This document shows positions 1 through 7,589 of a DNA stretch of 64,000 nucleotides, one piece after another. Source of the DNA: Flintibacter muris. GTDB taxonomy: Bacteria > Bacillota > Clostridia > Oscillospirales > Oscillospiraceae. The DNA is taken from NCBI RefSeq assembly GCF_943192995.1, contig NZ_CALPCP010000004.1:1-64000 (forward strand). The letters run 5' to 3'. The notes below the pieces were generated by a model. The model saw nothing but the letters and a program-made list of their open reading frames with translations, was not told the DNA's origin and made no database searches. The translations under genes and the position numbers were made by a program. Within the stretch, counting starts at the first letter, position 1. The number at the start of each line of letters is the position of its first letter.

Positions 1-57
1 TTTCATTTCTTCTGCCCCCTTCCCTTCTATTTTACCATACTTTCCGGGCGGGGGGGA

Positions 58-489
58 TTAAATCAGTGGTTCCTTAGAAGCCTGTCGTACAGACGTTGCG
101 GTTTTTAAAACATTCAACACAGCAGGATAACTTGTACTTAACTCTTGATAGAAAAATTCAAGTTGCATTTCTTCATTGCCAATAGATACTTTTCTTTCTT
201 TTGCAAAATTAAGCAAGTTCTGTTTACGACTCCAATATGTCCACTGGCACAATCCATAACCAGCTTTATCATAAATAAAGTTAGTATACGTACCATTATC
301 AACTGCATCTGTATATTGCTGATCTGTCATACCAAATTTCTTTTCATATGTGTTCTGCAAATTGCGTGAATTTAATCCAGATTCAGCAAACAGATTACCT
401 AATACACCAGCAATCCCAAAATCATTTAAACCCTTGCTTCTAAGAAAATTTATAATTCGCTCAATAATTGTTGCACCAATTAAGGCCAT
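58..489 (-). CDS. Phage lysin, tail-lysozyme-like domain, apparently truncated
   Basis: A 143-residue peptidoglycan-degrading enzyme of the phage tail-lysozyme (phage_lysozyme2) type. The motif GNLFAESGLNSRN puts a catalytic-type Glu at about residue 36, and GYGLCQW follows at about 75, as in that family. The ATG at 489 is chosen because a GGAGG lies 8 nt upstream; a longer frame would need a GTG overlapping the site. It is the last gene of the leftward unit, next to a membrane protein that could be the holin. The protein stops at VRQASKEPLI, just after the catalytic domain. Relatives usually continue through VRxAS into a hydrophobic/aromatic helix and then a wall-binding part, so the C-terminal end looks cut off, by the window boundary, a rearrangement or a frameshift. 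Family call fairly sure; completeness unsure. Confidence 0.75.
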   Translation of the reverse strand: MALIGATIIERIINFLRSKGLNDFGIAGVLGNLFAESGLNSRNLQNTYEKKFGMTDQQYTDAVDNGTYTNFIYDKAGYGLCQWTYWSRKQNLLNFAKERKVSIGNEEMQLEFFYQELSTSYPAVLNVLKTATSVRQASKEPLI

Positions 490-505
490 CACTATCACCT
501 CCAGT

Positions 506-928
506 TCACATCAGTTGATAATGTGGTTTTTCCTCTTTAAAAAGCCAATATCGTAAATAATCATCAACCACAATCGCAACAGCAGACAAAGCAATCCAAG
601 CAAAGAAAAAAGGTAAGCAAATTTGTCCCATAATATTAAATGGCAAATTAGAATAATCCCAAATTGCAAGTCCAAGCCATACATTTAGAATCAGTCCAGC
701 AATAAATTCAATGCCTGTTACTAAACAAGCACCAATTAATGATTGCTGTACCATGCCCATTTCCCAAGGGATATACTCATTGATTGCACCGATAGCAATA
801 AAACAAATGCCACCAACTAAAGCCATAGTCCAATGACTGTGACCACGCCAGAGCATTTCAATACAAAAATAAATCGTGCCGCCAATCATCAGCAGCACGA
901 TCATCTTCAGCGCATTTTTAATTTTCAT
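506..928 (-). CDS. Multi-pass membrane protein, putative holin (CmpB-like)
   Basis: 140 residues with about four hydrophobic segments (near 8-24, 33-48, 60-85 and 95-118) and the motif WRGHSHWTMALVGG, which resembles the family annotated as putative ABC-transporter type IV (CmpB). In phages of Clostridia such proteins lie beside the lysin, which suggests a holin-like role in letting lysin reach the wall. That role is inferred from position. Its ATG overlaps the stop of the upstream gene (ATGA), so the two are translationally coupled. Confidence 0.65.
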   Translation of the reverse strand: MKIKNALKMIVLLMIGGTIYFCIEMLWRGHSHWTMALVGGICFIAIGAINEYIPWEMGMVQQSLIGACLVTGIEFIAGLILNVWLGLAIWDYSNLPFNIMGQICLPFFFAWIALSAVAIVVDDYLRYWLFKEEKPHYQLM

Positions 929-1335
929 TTTGCACCTACCAATTTAGCAATATATTGGAGATCGAATAAAGGCGCATTATAAAATTCATAGTTCCAAAGC
1001 CAATGGTCAGCAAAATCAGAACGCTTATACTTTTGACATACAGGATCAGTCCAAACTTTATCCCATCTATCTTGATATGTAGTATCATATTCTTTTAGTT
1101 CCAGACACTTTATAATTGCCTGTGTTAAACGACCCCTTTCAAGACCATTACCATCATCATTTTGTGAAAAATAATCAAAGGCATCTTGACTTGCAACAAA
1201 GCAAATAGTTCCCTTATCACAAGTAATGTGACTGTTTACAACATTACACTCTGTTCCATAAGGGATATTTACATTGCCACATTGAGCCAATTTCTTATAT
1301 CGCCTTGTCACAACGTATTTGTTATAAATTTGCAT
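925..1335 (-). CDS. Hypothetical phage protein of the lysis module
   Basis: 136 residues, no signal peptide or membrane segment seen. Rich in Asp, Tyr and Trp, with five Cys. An AAGGAG site precedes the ATG. The family is not recognised. It sits between an XkdX-like protein and the putative holin and is coupled to the latter by a 4-nt overlap, so it is probably co-expressed late in infection. Confidence 0.7.
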   Translation of the reverse strand: MQIYNKYVVTRRYKKLAQCGNVNIPYGTECNVVNSHITCDKGTICFVASQDAFDYFSQNDDGNGLERGRLTQAIIKCLELKEYDTTYQDRWDKVWTDPVCQKYKRSDFADHWLWNYEFYNAPLFDLQYIAKLVGAK

Positions 1336-1356
1336 TTACACAATCTCCTTTTTATT

Positions 1357-1980
1357 TTAATCAAGCACTACTGTTGAACCACCAGATAAAGTAGTTAAAA
1401 TCTTTTGAATCTGCGCTTGTGCAGCAGCAATATTACTTTGCATCAAAGCATTTAAATCTTCTGGCAATTCCATACCATAAACAATACCCGCTAAATCATT
1501 AACGTCAGTTGTTCGATTTACCAATACACGAAGCATATTGTTATACGTGGTATGGTATGTAATCATAGACTGAGCCGCAACATAAATTGCTACAATGTCA
1601 GATTTATTATATGTGGTGCATTCTTTTCCATCAGCATGATACGGATATTCCTCTACACCAGCCATCACAGAATAAAACATATTAGTGATATTATTCTGAT
1701 CATAACTGTCCAAAGAAAAGTGTTCAGTAGTATCACCACTGTTAGATGTAGGCACATCAACGCCAGCTTCGATTGAACCATTGCAATAATTGCGAAGTTC
1801 ATTCAATTTAGCTGTCCGCAATAAATTCATCATTTCGTCTGTCACAGGATTATCTTCGCTAATAGGAAAGACAGTCAGATAATCAGCAACAGTAATCTTG
1901 CAGTTCGTCAGTAATTCATTAACCTGTTCTTTGCACCACAATGCAGGATAGTATTTCTGAACCATTTCTAAAGCTGTCAT
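1357..1980 (-). CDS. XkdX-like N-terminus, hypothetical baseplate or lysis-region protein
   Basis: 207 residues. The first 40 (MVQKYYPALWCKEQVNELL and following) match the shape of the short XkdX proteins found between tail and lysis genes of Bacillus and Clostridium phages: a helix rich in Tyr/Lys, a Trp, then KEQV. The remaining 160 residues are not recognised and contain a negatively charged middle and a C-terminal helix. GGGAGG stands 8 nt before the ATG. A structural role is inferred from place and the N-terminal match only. Confidence 0.6.
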   Translation of the reverse strand: MTALEMVQKYYPALWCKEQVNELLTNCKITVADYLTVFPISEDNPVTDEMMNLLRTAKLNELRNYCNGSIEAGVDVPTSNSGDTTEHFSLDSYDQNNITNMFYSVMAGVEEYPYHADGKECTTYNKSDIVAIYVAAQSMITYHTTYNNMLRVLVNRTTDVNDLAGIVYGMELPEDLNALMQSNIAAAQAQIQKILTTLSGGSTVVLD

Positions 1981-1993
1981 ATTCCATCCTCCC

Positions 1994-2254
1994 TTAAATA
2001 AGATTTGCCATTACTCGCATATAATCAAGTTCAGCAGTACGCTCTACTTCACTATCTAATTCAAAAATCGCAACTTGTTCACAATCCTGATAATCGGTTG
2101 AATTAGTAATGGCGTATACAATGCCGCCAGCTACAATAGCGTCTGCTTCACCTTTGGGACATTCAATATTCGTATTAGTTTCGGTAACTTTCCGAATAAA
2201 AACCACTTTCTGAAATACCCCAATCAGTTTGTCACCAGACATTAATTTATACAT
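1994..2254 (-). CDS. Small hypothetical phage protein
   Basis: 86 residues, beta-rich in appearance, no recognised motif. AAGGAGG stands 7 nt upstream of the ATG, inside the end of the reverse transcriptase gene, and the start overlaps that gene by 13 nt. It therefore follows the retroelement in the same transcript and may be coupled to it. A short protein is common between DGR or fibre genes and the lysis cassette. Confidence 0.65.
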   Translation of the reverse strand: MYKLMSGDKLIGVFQKVVFIRKVTETNTNIECPKGEADAIVAGGIVYAITNSTDYQDCEQVAIFELDSEVERTAELDYMRVMANLI

Positions 2255-3729
2255 TCTTCATCCTCCTTATCATAAAAAGTCTCACGAATTTCCCTTAATA
2301 AGTCAAACGCTTCAGCACTTTTGCTTCTATTTTTCATACGATAATCCCAGCGATCAACCAAAGGAATAAAACCATTCATATAACGTTCATAACGTGTACG
2401 ATCCAATTCTTCCATTTTGGCCTCATACTCTTTGGGAGATGTAAAATAGAACCACCCAATCTCATAATTCCATCTTGCATCTAAAGTACATTTGAACTTC
2501 TTATCCCATTCAGCCAATTCTTGTTCAAATAGACTGATAAAATACAAATCCATATCATGTACTGTTTTATAACTATCACACCTTGCAGCGTGTGACCGCC
2601 AAGATTGATAAGAAGTAAACACATCTTCTGCGCTCATCTTTCCCTCATCAACCCAACCACGAAAGATTTTTAATTTGCGCCGAATTGCTTTAATGCTATT
2701 ACGGCTTAATTTAATGACAACCTTTCCAGTAGGCTCTAAGCGAACACGCATTTTAAGAAATTTAAAACTGTGATTTTTAAATGGAGTTATTTTGCACTTC
2801 TTTTCATTTAGTTCAATTCCCATTTCGTTAGAGAGTTCAACCAAAGTATCATGTAATCCTTTTAAAAACTCCAAAGAATCACTTATTACATATCCATCGT
2901 CCATATATCTCGCATATCCATGAACTCCAAGTTTGTCTTTGATGTAATGATCAATCGGGCTGGCATAATCTAAAGCAATATTCTGTGATACTTGACTACC
3001 TAATCCAACGCCACGAGGATTGTCCGGGTCATGTTCCACGCCACCCAATTCTAAGAAATCATCAATTAATTGACAACCAATTTCCTGTAATTTGGGATCA
3101 AGAATATGTTTCTTTAAACGTTCTTTCGCTTTGTCATGTGGTATCGAAGCGAAATATCCATGAAAATCAAATTGATAAATTCCACCTTCCAGACCATATA
3201 AACGATAATGATGATGCAAGAACTCAACAAGCCTTTTTAACGTCATGTCCATGCCCTTATCAGGCAAACTTGCACTATTATCATAAATGAAACTTCTGGA
3301 ATAGGCTTCTGTCATGATTTCATCACAATAACATTTTTGAACACTACGATCTTGAATAACCAAAGAATTAATATCACGCTCTTTACCATGTTCAACAGTT
3401 TTGAAATGTTTGAAACCACCTGATTCATATGTGCCATTGAGAACTCGTTCTTGCAAAGAATCAGTCTGCGTCAAAAGCACTGACTTGAAATTGATAGTAG
3501 AGGTTTTCCAGTTCACTCCTTCGCAGCAGCTTTCACCAGCGTCCCACATTTTATCAAATTCAAACACATCCTCAAATGCCTTGCCGCAGACCAACCTTGC
3601 TTTTTCTTCTCGTTCTCTTTTACGCTTTTCGTATCTTTTCTGTTTTCTTTCCTCGCTTGTCATATTGCCAAAGAACAAATCCTTTCCGTATAGCCTTATC
3701 ATCCACTGGCGAATACGTCTACGCATCAC
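2242..3729 (-). CDS. Reverse transcriptase of a diversity-generating retroelement
   Basis: 495 residues. It copies the template repeat (TR) RNA into adenine-mutated cDNA that replaces the variable repeat of the tail gene at 5112-7151. Reverse transcriptase motifs are seen in order: FDFHGYF at 187-193 (first catalytic Asp), GLGSQVSQ at 242-249 (the DGR version of motif 4, with SQ in place of the usual retroviral residues) and YMDD at 275-278. At 495 residues it is longer than many DGR enzymes (about 300-400), with a basic N-terminal 45 residues and a Trp/Tyr-rich C-terminal 130. The start is uncertain: the GTG/ATG pair at 3729-3726 has no good ribosome site, and ATGs at residues 10 and 23 are alternatives. 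Downstream of Avd and TR in the usual DGR order. Confidence 0.93.
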   Translation of the reverse strand: MMRRRIRQWMIRLYGKDLFFGNMTSEERKQKRYEKRKREREEKARLVCGKAFEDVFEFDKMWDAGESCCEGVNWKTSTINFKSVLLTQTDSLQERVLNGTYESGGFKHFKTVEHGKERDINSLVIQDRSVQKCYCDEIMTEAYSRSFIYDNSASLPDKGMDMTLKRLVEFLHHHYRLYGLEGGIYQFDFHGYFASIPHDKAKERLKKHILDPKLQEIGCQLIDDFLELGGVEHDPDNPRGVGLGSQVSQNIALDYASPIDHYIKDKLGVHGYARYMDDGYVISDSLEFLKGLHDTLVELSNEMGIELNEKKCKITPFKNHSFKFLKMRVRLEPTGKVVIKLSRNSIKAIRRKLKIFRGWVDEGKMSAEDVFTSYQSWRSHAARCDSYKTVHDMDLYFISLFEQELAEWDKKFKCTLDARWNYEIGWFYFTSPKEYEAKMEELDRTRYERYMNGFIPLVDRWDYRMKNRSKSAEAFDLLREIRETFYDKEDEECIN

Positions 3730-3880
3730 AACCGTATCCGTTGGCAGTTTCCGATGCTGATTTACTAAGCTACGTAACTATGCACCTATGAAATTTAAGG
3801 GAGCAACGTGCCACGGATCATTAGCCGAAGCCAATTACCGCAAGAATGAAACGGGATGCTACTTCCTTCCGACACACCGC

Positions 3881-3970
3881 TCAAATCAGCAAAATGTCAA
3901 TAAACCATGCAAGCAGCGTCCAGATGCAAGTATCGAAAAAGTATTTTAGGATGCCATCAGGCAGAGCCAC
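3881..3970 (-). CDS. Possible 29-residue hydrophobic peptide in the TR-RT spacer
   Basis: A short frame starting GTG 9 nt after AAGGAGG (3980-3986); an in-frame ATG at 3979 is too close to the site. The peptide begins MALPDGILKYFF and ends WFIDILLI, so most of it could be one membrane helix. It lies within the RNA between the template repeat and the reverse transcriptase. The good ribosome site is the main evidence; it could equally be a chance frame inside a structured RNA. Confidence 0.3.
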   Translation of the reverse strand: MALPDGILKYFFDTCIWTLLAWFIDILLI

Positions 3971-4104
3971 GGCATACATCCTCCTTCTGAAATAACGGAT
4001 ATTGTGTTCGCCAGTAAAGGCCAGTATTTTTCAGCCTATAAGGGCTACTAAGTCTAATCCAAGTTTGTGTACTAAATTTGATGCACCACAAACAGCTTCA
4101 AGAA

Positions 4105-4229
4105 TCCGGGGCGACCCCATTGGAATTGCCAGAGTTGTTGTTACTCGCCGCTCCAGAAGTGTTGACATTGCAAAAATTGTTCGTGTTGCCAGCATTCACA
4201 GAGCGCAGCCACCAATTCGCAGGGGTTTT
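4105..4229 (-). repeat. Template repeat (TR) of the DGR
   Basis: Aligns without gaps to 5125-5249 at a constant offset of 1,020. There are 20 differences over 125 positions, all at a T on the plus strand, i.e. at an A of the coding strand: 4105, 4120, 4121, 4126, 4127, 4135, 4139, 4141, 4142, 4162, 4163, 4168, 4169, 4186, 4187, 4196, 4216, 4217, 4226, 4228. C, G and plus-strand A are perfectly kept. Read in the tail-protein frame the TR is full of Asn codons (AAC/AAT), the usual DGR design because they mutate to 15 amino acids without stops. Homology ends abruptly on both sides. Confidence 0.96.
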
Positions 4230-4255
4230 ATCAGGATGTAACCGTTGTCGGCAAT

Positions 4256-4897
4256 TTATTTTTCAGAGTCACCTACATCAAAAATATCTTCTGATAAAAC
4301 AACCTCACTTTCAATCGCAGTATCATTTATTTCATCCTTCTTCTTGGGTTTAGGTTTACCATCACGCTTGATGTACTCCCAAAGTTCTTGTTTAAGATAA
4401 TCCAAGAACTCACAGAAGAATTTGAAATTAATAAGTTTACTCCAAGATTTCTTATTCTGATATTTTTTGTAACGTTTCTTATCAGATTCAATGATTCCTT
4501 TTACCAGAGCCGCTTCGTAGTTCAAAAGCCTCGCCCATTCTTTAAAGATTCCAGATGTTTTCTTCTTATCACCAAGAAAATTATTTCCTTTTAGCACCAA
4601 CGAAAATGTCACAGTAAGCAAACCACTTAATGCGAAAATTGCGGATCGTGCTTTTGCGAAATATTTTTCTCGAAGATTAAATTCTGTTTCCATCATATTA
4701 TTATGAATATAGATGGAATTAGCCCGTAATACATCTTCATGAATTTCCAACGCAAGCCGGGTAATATCGTTGGTCAGACAAAACCTGTAAGATTTTGGGA
4801 ACTTCTTAACTTGTTCCAGCGTATATGTAGCTAATTGTTGTGCTACTCGAATGAATTCAGCTTTTGATTCATTGCGCTTAGAAGCGTAGACAGACAT
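4256..4897 (-). CDS. avd: Avd, accessory variability determinant (four-helix bundle)
   Basis: 213 residues, essential partner of the DGR reverse transcriptase; Avd pentamers bind the template RNA. The protein is all-helical and basic in the region of residues 20-150, as expected, e.g. KKFPKSYRFCL and RSAIFALSGLL. It has an unusual acidic C-terminal tail after a lysine run (KPKPKKK), making it longer than the roughly 130-residue Bordetella Avd. The ATG at 4897 is chosen because GGGAGG lies 7 nt before it; an upstream ATG at 4912 overlaps that site. The stop codon lies 27 nt before the TR, and the gene follows its own promoter. Confidence 0.88.
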   Translation of the reverse strand: MSVYASKRNESKAEFIRVAQQLATYTLEQVKKFPKSYRFCLTNDITRLALEIHEDVLRANSIYIHNNMMETEFNLREKYFAKARSAIFALSGLLTVTFSLVLKGNNFLGDKKKTSGIFKEWARLLNYEAALVKGIIESDKKRYKKYQNKKSWSKLINFKFFCEFLDYLKQELWEYIKRDGKPKPKKKDEINDTAIESEVVLSEDIFDVGDSEK

Positions 4898-4954
4898 TGA
4901 TGATCCTCCCATTTATCATATTTAGATTATTTGCCCCACATCTAAGCAGACATG

Positions 4955-5001
4955 AGATTGTTTTCTCAACCCGCCCTTTATGTTAGCAGATTGTTTTCTC
5001 A
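4955..5001. repeat. Direct repeat overlapping the avd promoter (operator candidate)
   Basis: AGATTGTTTTCTCA occurs at 4955-4968 and again at 4988-5001, exactly 33 bp apart (about three helical turns). One copy is in the promoter spacer and one sits at about the transcription start. A related palindrome, AGAAAATTTTCT, lies at 5027-5038. The spacing and positions suggest binding of a regulator; no regulator is identified. Confidence 0.55.
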
Positions 5002-5008
5002 TTGTCAA
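4980..5008 (-). promoter_or_regulatory. Promoter of the avd-TR-RT unit
   Basis: On the minus strand TTGACA (5008-5003), 17 bp, then TAACAT (4985-4980): perfect -35, 4 of 6 at the -10. It lies between the hairpin after the tail gene and avd, giving an avd leader of about 75 nt. The word TGAGAAAACAATCT fills much of the spacer and is repeated 19 nt past the -10. Confidence 0.7.
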
Positions 5009-5052
5009 GGGCAAATTGAGAAAATTTTCTAAGTTAAGGGGGTAAACCGTTC

Positions 5053-5099
5053 ATCCCCCTTATCTGTCCCGGCTTACGCCTTAGACAAGATAGGGGGAT
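5053..5099 (-). terminator. Hairpin behind the variable repeat: terminator and/or DGR target structure
   Basis: The arms ATCCCCCT and AGGGGGAT, extended by TATCT/GAC pairs, close on an inner GGC-GTAA-GCC with a GNRA-type tetraloop. It begins 26 nt after the end of the variable repeat in the coding direction. Hairpins or cruciforms just after the variable repeat are a known requirement of DGR target sites. There is no clear T-run, so a pure terminator is less likely, though it would also separate the tail gene from the avd promoter. Confidence 0.65.
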
Positions 5100-5111
5100 T
5101 CACTGATTAGC

Positions 5112-7151
5112 TTAAACACAGAAGGCCGGGGCGACCCCACCGGAAGCGCCAGAGGTGTCGAAACTCGCCGCTCCAGAAGTGAAGACAAAGCAAAAATTGT
5201 TCGTGAAGCCAGCATGCACAGAGCGCAGCCACCAAGCCGCAGGGGCTGTTGTAGCACTATGGCGGTAGAACACTTTACTGTTCCCGGCTTTATAATAATC
5301 ATATTGTAATTGTGAATTCTGTTCATACTGGCTGGCGTATGTTCTTACTCCCTGAACTTCAAATTCGGACAGCAACCATAAGTAGTCTGTTGTTGCAGTT
5401 ATTGCACTTGCTGCGTTGGTAGTTCCACCAGTATTATCAGAATACTTTGTACAAGACTTCATGACAGCACGAAGATCACTTGGCAAAGCAGCCAAAAATG
5501 TATTTGCGGCTGGGCTTGTTGGGCTGTTAGCGGAACCTAACAAAGTCTTGCGCATATGGCTATTATTCCAGCCTCCAGAGTTTGTACTACTACTGGAGCC
5601 AGATGCAGGATTCATGGTAAAAGAACCCTGATTTGCATTATAACTACCATAAGTGCTATCAACAAAGCAAATCGGATTACCGCCATTACTGACTTTACCA
5701 ATCTGGAAATGAATACGATTTGCGCCTTCTTTTGCACTATTATGATCAAAGCCCAAAATGAAAGCCCACACATTCATATTGATTGTAGTAGAACCAATAG
5801 TGCCATTAACAGCAATTTGCTTTGCATCACCAACATTCCAATAAGTTGAAGCCACACCAGCATCAGACACTTGCTTAATCTGCGCCCAAGTATAACTATT
5901 GAGTGCATTACCAGATGCAGGAATAAACTCAGCTTTGACAGTAATTGTCTTATTTGAAGGTGCATTATAATTAGTGCCAGCCGCAACTGCAACAGTAATT
6001 GTCGCCGTACCAGACTTCTTATTGACATGGCTAATAGTAATTACATTGCCACTGATAGAAACTGTAGCAACACTGGTATCACTGGACGTAACAGAAATTT
6101 TACCATCACCAGCACGTGTCACAGTCACGGTATCAGTTAATTTATCAGTATTCAGTGTCACAGTAGTTTTACTCAGGCTTAAACTGCCAGCCGCTTTACC
6201 GATTGTCCAAGAAACTTCCTTTGATCCAGTGCTGCCATCAGACCAGCAATAATCATCAGTTGGCGTAAATGTGGCTTTATATGTACCAGCGGCAGTCTGT
6301 TTGATAACGCCACCGATAGTCAACTGATCAGTATTATAATTGCTGAATGTAGGTGTAAGTTCTGCCCCTGTATAAGTTAATGTACCACTTTGAGCAGGAA
6401 CCGCAGACAGCTTAGTTTTATTAGGAATTGCGGTAATCTGACCAGCCGTACTTGCGTTTACTGCACCTTCAGCAGAAATGGGGAATAGGGCAAAATAATA
6501 AGTAGTTCCGTTTGTGAGGCCAGTCACCTCCAGCGGACTACTTTTGTGTGCATTTCGAGTTGTACTGTTTAAAGCCAGTGTACCATCTTCAGGAGATGTA
6601 GGATAACCGCCAGTCTTATAAACCACCTTTGTACTTGCCCATGTAGAGAGCGTCACACCATCAGTTACCTTAGTTGCAGCAGGATCAGTCCATGTAAGCT
6701 GAACACGACCATTCAACTGTGCGGCAACCGCCAAAGCAGACACATCACCAGTAGGAACAGGATTAGGTGTAATTGTCACCTCGTTTGCAGGATTATCAGC
6801 ATAAGTATTTGTGGTAGAATATGGGAAGAACTTGTAATAATATGTCACGCCATCACTCAAACCACTATCACAAAAATACTGTGTCTTATATGCGTCACGA
6901 GTTTTATTATCAAGAACGACTGTACCATCACGGCGACTTGCTGGCATAGAACCTGCCTTACGAACCAGCAATGTACCAGCCCATGCAGCAAGAGTAGCAT
7001 CACCAACAACCGTATCAATAGGATCGGTCCATTTCAAGTATGCTTTACCTGAAGCAGCCAACGTAGCAAGGCCAGTCACAGGAGCCAGAGGAATCCCGCC
7101 ACCGCCACCAGAACCGCCACTACCAGTTGGGAAAATAGAAACAATAGGCAT
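5112..7151 (-). CDS. DGR-diversified tail-tip adhesin (Fn3/Ig repeats plus C-type lectin fold)
   Basis: 679 residues. Order: a Gly-rich hinge (about 8-20), two fibronectin-III-like repeats (about 22-130 and 135-240, each with a YYYxFxP-type strand), an MBG/Big-type Ig region (about 245-410), and a C-terminal domain of the DUF6273/FGE-like C-type lectin class ending WWLRS...GVAPAFCV. The end of the last domain is the variable repeat, so the ligand-binding face is rewritten by the retroelement. AAAGGAGG precedes the ATG by 6-7 nt. It follows baseplate and fibre genes and is likely to sit at the tail tip and bind a host surface feature; the ligand is unknown. Confidence 0.9.
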   Translation of the reverse strand: MPIVSIFPTGSGGSGGGGGIPLAPVTGLATLAASGKAYLKWTDPIDTVVGDATLAAWAGTLLVRKAGSMPASRRDGTVVLDNKTRDAYKTQYFCDSGLSDGVTYYYKFFPYSTTNTYADNPANEVTITPNPVPTGDVSALAVAAQLNGRVQLTWTDPAATKVTDGVTLSTWASTKVVYKTGGYPTSPEDGTLALNSTTRNAHKSSPLEVTGLTNGTTYYFALFPISAEGAVNASTAGQITAIPNKTKLSAVPAQSGTLTYTGAELTPTFSNYNTDQLTIGGVIKQTAAGTYKATFTPTDDYCWSDGSTGSKEVSWTIGKAAGSLSLSKTTVTLNTDKLTDTVTVTRAGDGKISVTSSDTSVATVSISGNVITISHVNKKSGTATITVAVAAGTNYNAPSNKTITVKAEFIPASGNALNSYTWAQIKQVSDAGVASTYWNVGDAKQIAVNGTIGSTTINMNVWAFILGFDHNSAKEGANRIHFQIGKVSNGGNPICFVDSTYGSYNANQGSFTMNPASGSSSSTNSGGWNNSHMRKTLLGSANSPTSPAANTFLAALPSDLRAVMKSCTKYSDNTGGTTNAASAITATTDYLWLLSEFEVQGVRTYASQYEQNSQLQYDYYKAGNSKVFYRHSATTAPAAWWLRSVHAGFTNNFCFVFTSGAASFDTSGASGGVAPAFCV
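5125..5249 (-). repeat. Variable repeat (VR) of the DGR
   Basis: The last 40 or so codons of the tail gene. Compared with the TR-encoded version, Asn has become Ala, His, Phe, Phe, Phe, then Phe-Asp-Thr, Ala and Gly, while two adjacent Asn before FC are unchanged. The scaffold residues WWLRSV, TSGAAS and GVAP are kept. The GC-rich GGGGTCGCCCCGG end at 5124-5136 next to the stop is in the position of the IMH element that marks where mutagenic homing begins. Confidence 0.96.
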
Positions 7152-7163
7152 ATATAACCTCCT

Positions 7164-7565
7164 TTAACCAAGAAGAATAATTGTCACAGGAATATCACGT
7201 GTAGGCTTATCACCGTATGCTGTAACAGTCAAAGAACCATCTGCTTGATCGCTAATACGCATATCAGCAGCCACAACATCTTCAAGCTGTTCAGTTGTGA
7301 TATTTTGCCCGATAGTAATAATGCCGTTTTGGTCTGCGGTAAGCCCTTCGACAGAAATTGTTTGAACATACGGAGAATCATCACTCCATGCAGACATAAG
7401 CAAAACAGCATTGATTGCTACACTAAGATTGGCTTTTTCACCAAGGGCGGTATCAATTTTTTCCATATTGGAATTTGAGTTGCCATTGATGCTTTCACGC
7501 CATTCTTTAAATTTTGTCTGGTCATTATCTGTGAGTGCCAGATCATAGTTTTTCGTTGCGCTCAA
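7164..7565 (-). CDS. Small baseplate/fibre protein, paralogue of the next gene upstream
   Basis: 133 residues. The C-terminal 85 (from AVLLMSAW to PVTIILLG) are clearly related to the end of the 7590-8042 product, sharing SAW, QNG, EAVVAA/EDVVAA-type helices, QADGS and DIP. The N-terminal part (YDLALTDNDQTKFKEWR) is different. The start appears to be a TTG at 7565 after a weak GGTGG. Probably a shared beta-sandwich tail decoration module; the exact role is unknown. Confidence 0.7.
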   Translation of the reverse strand: MSATKNYDLALTDNDQTKFKEWRESINGNSNSNMEKIDTALGEKANLSVAINAVLLMSAWSDDSPYVQTISVEGLTADQNGIITIGQNITTEQLEDVVAADMRISDQADGSLTVTAYGDKPTRDIPVTIILLG

Positions 7566-7589
7566 AATAAAACACCACCCTTCCTTGAA

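Larger units (their letters stand above)
3730..4255 (-). ncRNA. DGR template RNA (TR plus downstream spacer)
   Basis: This 526-bp stretch between avd and the reverse transcriptase has no sizeable gene. It contains the template repeat (4105-4229) followed, in the leftward direction, by about 375 nt up to the RT start. In studied DGRs the TR and the spacer after it form the structured RNA that primes and feeds cDNA synthesis, and this arrangement is the same. The exact RNA ends are not visible. Confidence 0.8.

Noticed and set aside
4002-4353. Plus-strand frames over the template repeat
   Set aside because: They are by-products of the repeat; the repeat is shown by its alignment to the tail gene and belongs to the minus-strand RNA.
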